From Pseudoneurospora amorphoporcata (lineage: Eukaryota; Ascomycota; Sordariomycetes; Sordariales; Sordariaceae): a stretch of DNA of 64,000 nt. Numbering within the stretch: position 1 is the first letter of the stretch; each line of letters begins with the position of its first letter. Made by a program: the position numbers and the translations under genes. The notes below the pieces were generated by a model. It searched no databases. It saw only the letters and a list, made by a program, of their open reading frames with translations, and was not told the DNA's origin. Shown one piece after another: positions 1 to 11,224 of this stretch. The DNA lies in contig MU859203.1 of the NCBI GenBank assembly GCA_033297205.1, positions 31,249 to 95,248 on the forward strand, given 5' to 3'.

Positions 1-1910
1 TGGGACCAGAGTCGTTGTAGCACCACGTTGATGGCCTGCTGATACGCTTTGCTCCAAGCCCTGTTGTTGTCATTACCGACGTCCTGTTCTGCCCAAATGT
101 CTGGATCAGATAAACTGTCCTCCGAGACACGTTCACTAGTGCTATCGTCAATGGTCGAGAACCTGTTCCTGGCGTTGCCCGATTGCATGCTTGAAACAGA
201 GGGTGACCCAATGGAGGAGCGGCTCCCTGGCTTCGGAACAAGCAGCCAGTCCTTGCGAACGACGTTGTTCCTTGGAGCAAGTTCAAGCAGAGCGTCTGAA
301 AGGGATGGCTGCTGACTGGCCTCTACGTCATGTTCCGCAGATATCGATGTTGGGGCTCTGGTGTAATCTGAGGCCAAAGCAGTCCGTGGACGTTCGATAT
401 TTTCTCCTCGCGCCAAGGCCGCAGCTCCAGCTTTGAGAGCATCAAGATGTCTATCGCTATCTATCCGACGTAGCCCTTTTCCCAATGGTGATGAAGTCGA
501 CTTCAAAAACACATTGGTTTTGGGTACAGAAAGAGAAGCGTTCTCCGTAGTGTTTGGTGGGCTTGTGCGATGCGGTGCGATGTCCGCGTCTCGATTTAGG
601 ATAGCCTTGGATTGTGTGCACACGTAGGAATCCCAAGCGGCAAACAGTGATTCTGCGGCGGTGGTTTGATCAGGAAACGCTGCAGTGAAACCCGTCCTAG
701 TCGATGACACAGGAATTGGAGAAGAGACGATCGGTGCAGGACTGTCCGGATTCTTTTGACTGATTTGGGGCGCTGGGTGCTCGAGGTTTAGGCGGCCCAT
801 CCCATCGACTAGAGATAAAGTGATATCGTCTGGACTCTCCGGCAACGGGCGCAAGCCATGAGAGTAGTGCGCCTTGACGAGACTGCTAACGTTCTGTTCG
901 GCCCTTATTTGAGCCACGTTAAAGGCGTATTGCGCGGTGCTCTGGGGGTCGCAAGAGCCTTTTGCGAAGAACTCGAGTATATCTTGCAGCCGAGAGGGAT
1001 TGCGGGCGTCTCCAAGCTCCGTGGCTGCGTGTCGTCCGGTCGTGTGTTCATCCCACATAAAATGCAACTTGGTACCTCGCTCCCGTTCTTCATTTGAAAC
1101 CAGACGATTCCATGCTTCCACCATCTTTGGCTGTTTTAAGAGGCCACGAATTACAGAGGAGTGCTGCCAATGGACTCTTTGCATGCCCTCTTCGCAGTGC
1201 TTGCCGACGTGGTCTAGATAGTCAGGACGTGACTGTACAAAGGCACCGCAGAATCCACAGCCCCAAGCTCCTCTTGTCGGTAGCTTGACTATGTGTTCAG
1301 TCGTTGGGGGGGAAGAGAGGTTGTGGACTTCTCGACAATGGGATGCAAGAGATGGCCTCTCTGGGAAAGAATCGTGGCAAATGGAGCACAGATGCTCCTC
1401 AGGTCTGTCGTGATCCTTAAGTTCGTGATCCCTCCACTGTACAGGACACGCGAATATGGCGTCGCAGAACGTGCAACAATAACGAAGTGGGTAGTCGTCG
1501 GTGTTGAAGCCATCATCGCATTTCTCAGAACTCCAAGGTGTTGCAGATGACAGAGGGTCCGCCGAGTCTAGTGAGTGTTGTCGAACTGAGTACCGCGAGT
1601 ATACTGTCGAGGCAGTAGATATTCTTAGACCGGCTGTTGAAAAGATGCTGGGGGCAGCTGAGCTCCGTCTAGAAGTCGAGGCGAGTGAGGCACGAGAATT
1701 TTTGCTGGTGAGTTCATGGTAGGCAGTGGGAAAGTAATCGTTCTCCTCGTTCTCTTGCCAGATGTTGTCGGTGTGTGTCTCGGGATGGGTGTTCTTTATA
1801 AGTGTAGTAGTCGGGACCTGATACGAGGCAGTATCATTTTCTCCGACGGCGTAGCTAGTGACTCCTTCTCTCACAGGGTCCTCCCTTGGCTGAGAATAAT
1901 TCGGAGCCAT
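1..1910 (-). CDS. C2H2 zinc-finger protein, 3' end beyond window
   Basis: The minus strand is open without a stop from the ATG at 1910-1908 to the window edge, giving more than 636 residues; the C-terminus is missing. The start is the first in-frame ATG after a stop 63 nt upstream. Three C2H2-type fingers are visible: Cys146-Cys149/His162-His167, Cys175-Cys178/His191-His196 and Cys218-Cys221/His234-His238. The first 130 residues are Ser/Thr-rich with a run like SRASLASTSRRSS. The part after residue 240 is polar, Ser/Pro-rich and probably disordered. Known of the family: such clustered fingers usually bind DNA or RNA, so a nuclear regulator is likely, but I recognise no specific orthologue. 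The fingers and the open frame are seen directly; regulation is inferred. An intron in the C-terminal part cannot be excluded. Confidence 0.85.
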   Translation of the reverse strand, partial: MAPNYSQPREDPVREGVTSYAVGENDTASYQVPTTTLIKNTHPETHTDNIWQENEENDYFPTAYHELTSKNSRASLASTSRRSSAAPSIFSTAGLRISTASTVYSRYSVRQHSLDSADPLSSATPWSSEKCDDGFNTDDYPLRYCCTFCDAIFACPVQWRDHELKDHDRPEEHLCSICHDSFPERPSLASHCREVHNLSSPPTTEHIVKLPTRGAWGCGFCGAFVQSRPDYLDHVGKHCEEGMQRVHWQHSSVIRGLLKQPKMVEAWNRLVSNEERERGTKLHFMWDEHTTGRHAATELGDARNPSRLQDILEFFAKGSCDPQSTAQYAFNVAQIRAEQNVSSLVKAHYSHGLRPLPESPDDITLSLVDGMGRLNLEHPAPQISQKNPDSPAPIVSSPIPVSSTRTGFTAAFPDQTTAAESLFAAWDSYVCTQSKAILNRDADIAPHRTSPPNTTENASLSVPKTNVFLKSTSSPLGKGLRRIDSDRHLDALKAGAAALARGENIERPRTALASDYTRAPTSISAEHDVEASQQPSLSDALLELAPRNNVVRKDWLLVPKPGSRSSIGSPSVSSMQSGNARNRFSTIDDSTSERVSEDSLSDPDIWAEQDVGNDNNRAWSKAYQQAINVVLQRLWS

Positions 1911-4707
1911 GAACAAAATGCCGGGACTGTAGTGATATCGTGTATGACTCCTATCAGACAACAAATGTATAAGCTAAAGTCACCAGTCAAGAGCAAGCCA
2001 GGGTAAGATGCCGTGTAAATAAGGCAGGAAGCGGGTTACCTCCAGATCGGCCTAGTTCAATAAATGGCGTCGTTCTTATTTATCGAAGCTCTAGAGGCGT
2101 AGGATCATGTCTTGTGTGTCCTGACCTATGCTCGATCGACCAAGTGAGGAAGTGGATTCACGAATTGACTGCGCACAGGCTGTGCAAGACTTTGTAGGGA
2201 TGGTGAAGCCAAGAGGCTGTCAAGTGTTGGTGTTAAATGTGATCCGGGTAGAAGTAACCAAGCTATTGGGAGACGGAACGGTTCCTGGAGGAGGCGGTGC
2301 TCTCATTTCCTATGCCAGCCCATAGGGTGACGCGGAGGGACGGCAGTATCATGTCAGAAGAAGGCGAAGTCACGGCCCTTGATGATGGTTTCGTGGGGTG
2401 TGCCGGCGCGGAGCTTGTGAGCCGGCCATTTGTTCCTAGGTGGCTAGTAGCAGACTAGGCTCGTAGGGTAGGATGGGATGATGGTCGTACGGAGACGCCG
2501 CTGTATGGCGACGTAACCCGAGGGCATAAGGCTGAATCAAGGAGGACGGATGGATAGATACTGCAGAGTACCATTTTGGATAGTCTCATGCTTGGAAGGT
2601 CGGTGTAGAGGGGAATTCATCGCAGCTGCGCACTGGTTTAGGCTACGACTGGGGCATCCAATGGCGTCTTGGAGATGATGGAGGGTGGTACCTGTCAGCG
2701 CTGTTTCTTGTACCTGTCAAGTACGATTTGATATGTCGGTCAATACATACTGTACAGCCCCTGTACAGCTCCATGGCATGTTTACGTTGTCAATGTTTAT
2801 ACCCCTGATTTGGAAGCCATGCATTTCGCGCTCAAAAAGTCAACGAAAGCCTTGGGCGAAGAACAAGCTGGTTCGGCTGGAAGAACCATCATGTGTCGTA
2901 CACAAATACAAAATCACCATGCCAAATGCCCACCACTATCGATTTGGCATGACTTGGGGGTCTGGCGGAAGAGGCTGGCTCGCTGGTTCGACTTGGGGTA
3001 CGGTGTAGTATCGTGGTCGTGGTGATGCTGTTGACGATGAGAGACCGAAGTGGAAGTGATACACGGCGGCACCACATCCCATGCGACGGGCCGGAGTGGT
3101 GCGCCACCCGGCATCGACCCGGACGCTTCTGATGCGCCGAAGAGCGGGAGGATTTGGGGCGATTTGGGGTGCCGTGCATCCTGTAGGGGTCTTCAGCCAC
3201 TTCTGCCACTGTACGTACAACCATCACTGGAAATCCCGGACTTGATTGTCGTTTGATTGGATGTCCGGCTGGACGGAACCGTTTGGCGACCAATCCCGCA
3301 GACGCCAGAGAGGCTATTCCATATTGCGACGCTGGTGATCATCCAGACAATGGCCTCTATAGGAAGTGATGGCGAGCATGAACAACCTGCCGTATTAGTC
3401 AAAGCATCACCAGTCTATCCTAATGGTGTTTAGGTATGTGTGTGTCTGTCTGTCTGTTAGTCAGTCTGGACTCGCCATGTCGCCCCACGCCCTGACGACA
3501 ACATCGACGCCGTAGTAGACGATGGTAATGCATTGCGGGTACTGGGACCGGGCGGTCAATTGTGTTGGCTTGAGTCGTCCGGCGTTCCAGTTTGTTCAGT
3601 TGGTAATCCATCCTTGGACGCGAGTCTTTGGTTGAAATGCGAAGCTGTCGACACTTGTGACAGCCAAAGTCCGAGGAGGACATGTCGGTTGAGATGCCGG
3701 TGAGGTGGTGGAGGAAAGCCCGGAAAGAGAGGACTAGGAAAGTCAAAATCAGGAGGCAGGCTGCGGCGAGAAGCGAGAACCCGTGACGACGCCTTCACAT
3801 TTTTGATCTGACTGCATATCGTAGTCCTGGATGTGTCTCGGTCAACGACCAAGGAAGGTAGGTAAGAAAGACGGAGATATGGCCACTGCATACCAGCAAA
3901 TCGGCTTAAAGAGTACCTGGGGATTGTGGCATTGCCTCGATGAAAAAGGCCAAGAATTCGTCATTAATCATCCGTCTCCCTGCTCTCCGGGAAAGCAGTA
4001 AAAAGGGTCGAAACAGAACTGTTACGGACACCGCCAAACAGTCCAAGCCTCAATCTCTCCCAGGTCAGACCTACATGCAGATCGAGCCGATAAGGCTGAT
4101 GCGAATTTTGGAAGGGGGGGAATCGACCATTGGCCAAATGGGAACAAGTGAGAATGGGCGAGAGGTGAGGACTGGGCGGGAACTCGAAAAAGAGGAATTG
4201 GATTGCTGACGGGACCGGGACTGGAGCTGAGACAGATGACAGACACCCAGCAATCCGACAGCTGTCCATCAGCTGGCAGACCCACGTCCTTCCCCTGCCA
4301 TATTATCCTTATCAGAAATCTTATCGACACCAAAATTCCCAACTCCGCACAGGAATCGACGACAAAATGCCAAGCCCTCCCAACTTACACCTCCGAGACG
4401 AGCCAATGGGGTCGCCAATGCGGCGTCAATTGGGGTAGAATCTCCACCCCGCATGTCCATGGCCCGTGCTCCGTGCTGAGCTTGCCGCAAAAATTTCGAA
4501 AAAACTTGTCCAGGGCAAAAGTGGCAGAGCAAAAAAATATCCAAACACAGCGACTGTTCTAATTCCCGGAGACCGAAGACTGAGTTCATGCACCGGTGGC
4601 ATTGAACGACGCCCAATTGCGCACGACACACGATACCCCCGCGCACCGGTTTTACATACACAGTCGCCCATTTTATACAGAGTCATCATCGACAACCCTA
4701 AACCAAG
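1911..4707. other. intergenic region, divergent promoters
   Basis: This 2.8 kb lies between two divergently transcribed genes and must hold the 5' regions of the zinc-finger gene and NOP56. I see no coding frame with a recognisable protein, no tRNA and no clear repeat. Short open frames near 2889-3293 and 4203-4661 exist on both strands but have no domain-like composition. A short (TGTC)n tract lies near 3437-3460. Confidence 0.5.
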
Positions 4708-6413
4708 ATGGCTAACGTCAACTATCTTTTGTTCGAAAGCGCGGTCGGCTTCTCCCTCTTTGAGGTCGTCCACCAGGCTGACACCGTCGGCTTGGAGCTG
4801 CCCGAGGTCAAGGATGCCATGAAGGATCTCGACAAGTTCGGCAAGATGGTGAAGCTCCGCAGCTTCAACCCTTGGAAGTAGGTGGCCAGAAAGATATCCG
4901 AAGAATTGTTTGGGGGTTGGTGGTTGTGGTGATACGGTGGTGATGGGATGATGTTGTTTGGGGGGACAAAATCATGATCAAGAGAAACTAACGCTCCTTA
5001 CCCCCTCGCAGCTCTGCCGCCCATGGTCTCGAGGCCATCAACCTCATCTCCGAGGGTATCATGCCCGACCATCTCAAGAACACCCTCGAACTCAACCTCC
5101 CCCAGACCAGCGGAAAGAAGAGCAAGATCGTCCTTGGTGTCGTCGACAAGAGACTCGCTGGTGAGATCAGCGGAACCTTCCCCGGTGTTCAGTGCGAGGC
5201 TGCCGATACCTCCGAGGTCGTCGCTGCCCTCCTTCGCGGCATCCGCACCCACGCCAGCAAGCTCCTCAAGGGTCTCCAGGACGGTGACATCAACCGCGCC
5301 CAGCTCGGTCTCGGTCACGCCTACTCCCGCGCCAAGGTCAAGTTCTCCGTCCACAAGAACGACAACCACATCATCCAGGGTATTGCTACCCTCGATGCTC
5401 TCGACAAGGGTATCAACTCGGGCGCTATGCGCGTGAGGGAGTGGTACGGCTGGCATTTCCCCGAGCTCATCCGCATCGTCTCCGACAACGGCACCTACGC
5501 CAAGGTCGTCATTGCTGTCGGCAACAAGAAGTCTCTCAGCGACGAGTCCATCGATGATCTCGCCAACGTCCTTAACCAGGACGAGGACAAGGCCAAGGCC
5601 ATCATCCAGGCCGCCAAGGTCTCCATGGGTCAGGACATCAGCGATATGGATCTCAACATGGTCAAGGACCTCGCCGACAACGTCTCCAAGATGGCCGACT
5701 TCCGCCGCATCCTCGCCGAGTCGCTCGACAAGAAGATGGGTGAGGTCGCTCCTAACCTGCAGGTCATCCTCGGCACCCCCGTTGCCGCCCGCCTCATCTC
5801 GCACGCCGGCTCCCTCACAAATCTTGCCAAATACCCCGCCTCGACCCTCCAGATTCTCGGTGCCGAGAAGGCCCTCTTCCGCGCTCTCAAGACCAAGGGC
5901 GCCACCCCCAAATACGGTCTCTTGTACCAGAGCACCTTTATCGGCCGTGCCGGCCCCAAGGTCAAGGGCCGCATCTCCCGCTACCTCGCCAACAAGTGCT
6001 CCATTGCCTCGCGTATCGACAACTTCTCCGAGAACCCCACTCGCCGCTTTGGTGAGGTTATGCGCGAGCAGCTCGAGCAGCGTCTGGAGTGGTACGCCAA
6101 GGGCATCAAGCCCATGAAGAACACCGAGGCCATGGATAAGGCCATCAAGCTCGCCATGGACGACGAGGGTGACATGGACATTGACACCGAGATGGTCGAT
6201 TCCAAGACGGCCGATCACGTCGCCGCCGAATCTTCCAAGAAGGAGAAGAAGGACAAGGAGAAGAAGGAGAAGAAGAAGGACAAGGAGGAGAAGAAGGACA
6301 AGAAGGACAAGAAGAGGAAAGCGACCAGCGAAGACGTCGAGATGGTAGACGCCCCCGACGCTGCGGGACCCGAGAAGAAGAAGAAGAAGAAGTCGAAGTC
6401 GAAGTCTGAGTAA
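4708..6413 (+). CDS. NOP56: Box C/D snoRNP core protein NOP56
   Basis: Nucleolar core protein of box C/D snoRNPs, which with NOP58, fibrillarin and Snu13 guides 2'-O-methylation of rRNA and ribosome assembly. Two exons, 4708-4877 and 5012-6413, give 523 residues. The 134-nt intron has donor GTAGGT, branch ACTAAC and acceptor CAG, and restores the join NPWK/N-SAAHGLEA. The N-terminus ANVNYLLFESAVGFSLFEV is the Nop5/56 N-terminal domain. The central Nop domain around residues 340-400 has the signature ASTLQILGAEKALFRALK and GLLYQSTFIG. From about residue 460 the tail is a KKE/KKD-rich low-complexity stretch, typical of eukaryotic NOP56. Length fits fungal orthologues. I looked for an intronic box C/D snoRNA and found no convincing C/D pair. 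Confidence 0.97.
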
Positions 6414-7130
6414 AAAAAGACAATAACCAGCGGTCAACAACAACCTTGTGTCTTTTTTTCATGGATTTTTACTTTTTTCTTCACTTGTCTTGTTTAGAGC
6501 TTCTCGTCTCGCGTTTTCACGTCGTTCTTGTTCTGTTGTTATCCTCGGGAGTTTCTTATAATGTATGGGTTATGGGCAATCTGGCACAAAGGAGTTTTAC
6601 GGGTCTACTTGTTCTCTTGGCAAGAATCATAAATAGTTCGTCGTTGTTGTCATTCACATCTCTTGCCATCTACGACTGATCATAGAGGGTTAGCGGCCGC
6701 AAAAAGTTTCGAAGGATGTGCGTGTGTGTACTGTACTAGCATTCATACCCATGGAGCATATGGCAATATGCGGTGTGGGTAAAAACAAAGGCTCATTAAA
6801 CGAACGAAATGTCTTGATCTTCTTGATGTGATCGTGATATGAAGACGAGAAACTCGAGGAACAGCGATCTCATGATCCTATGTGATCTCCGAACAGAATA
6901 TCGTCATCAAGTAGTTTTCATAACAACCGTGTGCATACCGCACGCTATGTCCTGCTAACATAAAGTAAGGGCAAAGGCGAACAGCCTAAAATAAAGTAAA
7001 CATCCAGATACCCGCCGCCCTCTGTACACTACTCCTTCGCTTTCCATGAGAGAACGAGCACCAAAGAACAACAAGACCACAACATAAAAACAGATCAGAT
7101 AAACGATTACACCACTAGGTTGAGGTATCT
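6414..7130. other. convergent 3' intergenic region
   Basis: 3' regions of NOP56 and VPS4, which converge here. It is AT-richer than the flanking exons, with TTTTTTTC just after the NOP56 stop. I see no gene or repeat in it. Confidence 0.5.
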
Positions 7131-8633
7131 CTACGCACCCTCACTACCAAACTCCTTTGTCCACTCTTCATTCCTGTGCAAATCTTCCTGAGACACCGTC
7201 GGCCTACTAGCCTTGATGGCCTTGATAAAGTCCTTCTTGTCCACAAACGGCTCCAGCAGCTCGTCCGAGGGTACTTGCTCCCACGTCATTTCGATGGCTT
7301 CGGGGTCGCCTGGCGAGCAGGGGGTGAGCATTTGTTTGCCTTCGTGGATGACCTGTTTTTTGTTTTTAAAGCCAGTGTTAGCAAGTTGCATCATGGATAG
7401 AGGTGGGCAGGAAGAGCGATGGGAATTAGGAAGTGGAGGGAAGGGGGTAAACAAACCTTCTTAAAATGCGTAGCCTGTTGAATCTTCCTCACCGGCTGCA
7501 TCAGCGCATCCTGCACCACAATACTGATATCCGAGCCCGAATACCCCTCGGCGGCCCTCGCCAGCTCGCGGAAGTCTTCCGATTTCAGCGCCGTGTTGGT
7601 ATCACCCACGGCTAAGCGGAACATGGTCGTGCGGGCCGCCAGATCGGGCAGCGTGATGTGCACGCGGCGCTGGAAGCGGCGGCGGATGGCGGCGTCCAGC
7701 TGCCAGGGGATGTTGGTCGCTCCGAGAATAAGGACGCCCTTGCTGTCTTTGCCGACGCCGTCCATTTGGACCAGAAGCTCGGTTTTTATCCTGCGCGAGG
7801 CTTCGGACTCGCCTTCCCCTCTTGGACCGCACAAAGCGTCGATCTCGTCGATGAAGATGATGGAGGGCTTGTTTTCTCGGGCCATGGCGAAGAGTTGCTT
7901 TACTAGACTGTTTTGTTGGAGAACTCGTTAGCTTGCGATCATCGTCACAACTTCTCCCAGGGAGCTAGATAACGTACCGTTCACTCTCACCCATCCACTT
8001 GCTCACCAAATCCGAGCTTGACACGCTAAAGAACGTGCTCTTGGCCTCCGTCGCCACCGCCTTCGCCAAATAACTCTTTCCCGTTCCCGGCGGGCCATAC
8101 AGCAGGATCCCCTTCCACGGCTGCCTCTTCCCCTGGAACAGATGCGGGAACTTGATGGGCAACAGAACCGCCTCCTTGAGCGCCTCCTTGGCACCCTCTA
8201 AACCTGCTACATCATCCCAGCTGATATTCGGCCTCTCCTGCAGAATCGCTCCCGCCAACGCGCTTCTCAGCTTCTTGCTATCCTCATCCAGAGCCTCTCC
8301 GCCGCCATTAGCACCGTCCTCCCCGGCTTCTTTCCCTTTGCCCGTCCCGCCCGTCGACCCCCCGTTCGCGCCCACCATCCCGGGTTTCTTTTTCTTGGCG
8401 TCCGCGTCCGCCAGGTGCGCTTTGAGCTTCTCGGCGCGGTCCATGTACTCGCCCGTCTTGGCCCGGATCATCTCCTTGGATTTAGGGTTCTTCTCCCATT
8501 TGAGGGCCAGCATGAAGAGTTCCAAGGATTGGTAGTACATCTGGTAGGCTTTGTCGTACTGGGCGGCGTTATCGGCTTCAATGGCTTTGCGCACTTGCTC
8601 GATGGCGCGGCCGAGGAAGTCGGTGTTGGACAT
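7131..8633 (-). CDS. VPS4: Vps4 AAA ATPase (ESCRT-III disassembly)
   Basis: AAA ATPase that disassembles ESCRT-III on endosomes during multivesicular body sorting. Exons 8633-7978, 7907-7457 and 7352-7131 give 442 residues, close to yeast Vps4. Residues 1-75 form the MIT domain that binds ESCRT-III tails (FLGRAIEQVRKAIEADNA). A Gly-rich linker follows at 83-115. The AAA domain has Walker A GPPGTGKS at 180-187, Walker B IIFIDEID at about 235-242, and a sensor/arginine-finger region with RRRFQRRVHI. The C-terminal helix contains WTKEFG. Introns of 70 and 104 nt each have a GCTAAC branch point and CAG acceptor, and keep phase (CG/T for Arg219; phase 0). The AMSH-like deubiquitinase of the same endosomal pathway lies 4 kb away; this may be coincidence. 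Confidence 0.96.
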
Positions 8634-9510
8634 TTTGGCGGCGGCGGCGGTTCGAACGTGTAAGTGGTGTCGCGTGAATTGGTGCGTTGGTCAAGAGTGT
8701 ACAGAGTTCGTAGTTTTGGCGCGTCGCAGTAGGTGCCGTTGGTCGTGCCTTTTGGTTGTTTGTTCGCTCAGAGGAGGAGAATTTGTTGATTTTCGTGCGC
8801 GTCGGGGTTGGAAAGTCCAAGTCAACAGATGGCCCGATATGCGAGGGAGGGGATTTGTTGATGACGACGCTGCTGTCCTAGGCACACACAACTACCAGAG
8901 CGGCAGAGACAGGCGCTAGGTAGAGAGATTGGGGATTGCTCGTATTTTTCGAGCGTTGCCTAATGTTGGGACTGGCAAGGTTCGTCGTCTGGCGGAAAAA
9001 AGATGGTATCGCGCCCTGATCTGAGGTGGAATTGGAGAGGGGAAGATCGTGGTCTTGGCCTAGGTTGTCCAGATCTTGGTTTCAAACAACTAAGGTCGAC
9101 TTCAGCTTGGTCGTTCTCGGTCGTTGACCTGCAAGCGCTAGCGCGGGGTTCCTGGGGCCACTGACGCCACTCGTTTTGCGCGTGAGGAGTGCGCTATCCG
9201 GTATCTGTTAGTACCCAGCCGGTAAAAACACCCAGATACTAACAGAAATCCGTCGGGCACTGACCCTGGGGATCTACTCCCGTCCCCCCTGATGATTGAC
9301 TGCCCAGCGAGCTCTCAGTTCCCCAGAATACCTACCTAGAAACCTCTAAATTCCCCATGTTGGAGCTCATACGTGTTTCTGTTCCTGCATTTTGATCGTC
9401 TTCCTTGACTTTCATTGCCAAATCCCCTTCTTCACTTCCATTCTCGGTGCCGTCACCAAATAATCCTTCAGTCCAACCATCACCTCACATCACCTCTGAA
9501 AGAAGCAACC
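8634..9510. other. divergent promoter region VPS4/prefoldin 6
   Basis: About 880 bp between two divergent genes, holding both 5' regions. A TACCTACCTAG motif occurs near 9331, of the kind repeated in many intergenic regions of this window. No other gene is seen. Confidence 0.45.
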
Positions 9511-10117
9511 ATGGCCAGCCCCCTCCAAGTAAAGCTCCAAGCTCTCTCTGATGAGTATCAAAACTTGAACAAAGGTGAGCCCCCTTTTGTGATTTATCTC
9601 CGCCGTTCACCCGCTGAACCATACCTCCAGAACTCCAAGAGACCGTTCTCGCCAGGCAAAAGCTCGAGGCTCAGAAGCAGGAAAACCTCGGTGTACAACA
9701 AGTCAGCCTCGCTTTTTCCCAACACCGAACCCGCCTGCCCAACCCCTTTCGCCCAAATGCTGCCTAATGAAAAACGGAGGACTAATCAAGCCGTGTGTAG
9801 GAGTTTGAGAAGCTCAAGGATGACGAGCAGATCTACAAGCTAGTCGGCCCAGTGCTTCTGAAGCAGGACAAGATGGACGCAGAGAACACGGTCAAGGGCA
9901 GACTGGAGTTTATCAGCAAGGAGATGTGAGTGAATGCGCAGGGATGGAGACCTATAGGTCAAGGACTTGAAAGCAAACTGACTTTTTTTCTCACAGTACT
10001 CGCCTGGAGGAAGTCATCAAGGAGACACAGGGCAAGATCGAGAAGAAGAGGACAGAGATCATTCAGGTCCAGACCAGCGCCCAGGCTGGTGGTGCTCCTC
10101 AGGCCGTCAAGGCGTAG
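9511..10117 (+). CDS. YKE2: Prefoldin subunit 6
   Basis: Beta-type subunit of the hexameric prefoldin chaperone, which hands nascent actin and tubulin to the CCT chaperonin in the cytosol. Four short exons, 9511-9574, 9631-9701, 9801-9925 and 9997-10117, give 126 residues; all junction phases fit. The N-terminal helix starts LQVKLQALSDEYQNL. The core segment EFEKLKDDEQIYKLVGPVLL is the hallmark of KE2/prefoldin 6 and forms the beta hairpin. The C-terminal coiled coil contains RLEFISKEITRLEEVI. A short Ala/Gly tail follows. Introns are 56, 99 and 71 nt. The intron-dense structure is usual for small conserved fungal genes. Family assignment is firm; the symbol follows the yeast orthologue. Confidence 0.93.
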
Positions 10118-10435
10118 AGGTAATGGAATAAGTAATGCGGAGAGAATGTCCACGATACCCAATCGAGATCAGGCGCAAACAAGATCCATCACAGACCGAA
10201 CAGGGCAAGGTGGCTTGTGAATGCGGACGCAGTCGGTTTTTTTACTGAACGGTTGATTAACACAATATATTCCGCCGACTAACCTCCAAGATACCCCTTA
10301 CGCCTTGCTCCAAAACCACAAAAGAATGGAGATAACCAGAACACGGCTACACCCCCCTCCCTCTTTCCCTCCTCTCCTTACTCGCCCATCCACAAACCAC
10401 AGGTACCGCAGGTCTCGACCCTTCAACCTCAGTTC
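10118..10435. other. convergent 3' intergenic region
   Basis: 318 bp between the 3' ends of prefoldin 6 and the minus-strand gene that follows. Pyrimidine-rich on the plus strand near 10350-10385. Nothing else is seen. Confidence 0.4.
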
Positions 10436-11224
10436 TCAGTTCAGCGCCATGACCGTAAACCCCCGCGGCAGCCCCATATTCTTACAACTCCAATCACTAA
10501 CCCACGCCACGCTCTCACTCAACGAATCCTCGCCCACCGCCTTCAACGGAAGCAAACTGCTTCTATCCGCGAGTCTCTGTCCTCCCGGCACCCCGCGATC
10601 CTCCACCGTCGCCACCACAACCTCACCACCTCGTCCTTGGTATAACAATGACTCAACAGCGAAGTCCCGCCGATGCGCTCTAGCATAGTCCGGCGCTGCT
10701 CGCTCTCGGCAAAGAGCTGCAGTTCGCGCGAGAACAAACAGGTCATTAAACCCCCAGAATCAGAGTTTCCAGACGAAGAAGCGGAAGAAGAGCAAGCACG
10801 CAAAAGCCGCTCAAAAACCACCGCCATCTCCGCCACAGCCTGAACGAAAAGCGTCACGCTGTCGTGATCTTCTAGTCCGGCTTCGATGCGGAATTCCTTC
10901 TCGGTGACGAAAGCGAGGCAGGAGGTGTCGAAGATGGAGTTGAGGATACGGTTCAGGCTCGAGGGGAGGTGTGTGTCGTAGTTGGTGGTGAAATTGGTGA
11001 GGGTTTGTTTGAGTAAGGTCGAGAGGCAGGTGCCGGGTGGGACGAGGAGTCGACCTTGGGGGAAGGAGATGTGGGAGGTTGCTGCTTCTATGCTGGCTGT
11101 TTTGAGATTGGGTGTCGGTCAAGGCGTGCTTTCGAGGTTGGGGGCGGGATATGTATGGCAGAAGGTGGCAGAGGTGGTTGAACTTGCCTCGCATTGGGCT
11201 TACAGAGGATATGGTGGACGCCAT
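10436..11224 (-). pseudogene. Unknown protein gene with apparent 1-base frameshift
   Basis: A minus-strand reading of about 232 residues can be assembled from exon 1 (11224-11188) and a second exon (11096-10436). The first part of exon 2 reads in one frame (SFPQGRLLVPPGTCL, then LFVQAVAEMAVVFERLL and LFSRELQLFAESEQRR). Near 10620-10665 the coding character moves to the -1 frame (GEVVVATVEDRGVPGGQR, then SVAWVSDWSCKNMGLPRG), which ends at a stop at 10436. One missing base would restore a single frame, and the total length is then a whole number of codons. No intron with usable phase explains the switch. The only intron that fits upstream is of the GC-AG class (see that entry). I do not recognise the protein and see no signal peptide or membrane span. 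It may be a young pseudogene, an assembly error, or two unrelated open frames. Confidence 0.5.
11097..11187 (-). other. putative GC-AG intron
   Basis: 91-nt intron in the unknown gene. The donor AG/GCAAGT is the strong consensus for the minor GC class, and the acceptor is AACAG. It joins exon 1 (37 nt, phase 1) to the long open frame. The nearby GT donor (GTAAGC) has the wrong phase and leads to an immediate stop. The intron also removes an in-frame TGA. Confidence 0.5.

Noticed and set aside
4878..5011. Intronic snoRNA in NOP56
   Set aside because: Animal NOP56 introns host snoRNAs, but no C box plus D box pair with a closing stem is visible in this 134-nt intron.
4998..6443. 481-codon minus-strand open frame
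   Set aside because: Antisense of NOP56; the Leu-rich stretch is the complement of the KKE/KKD tail.
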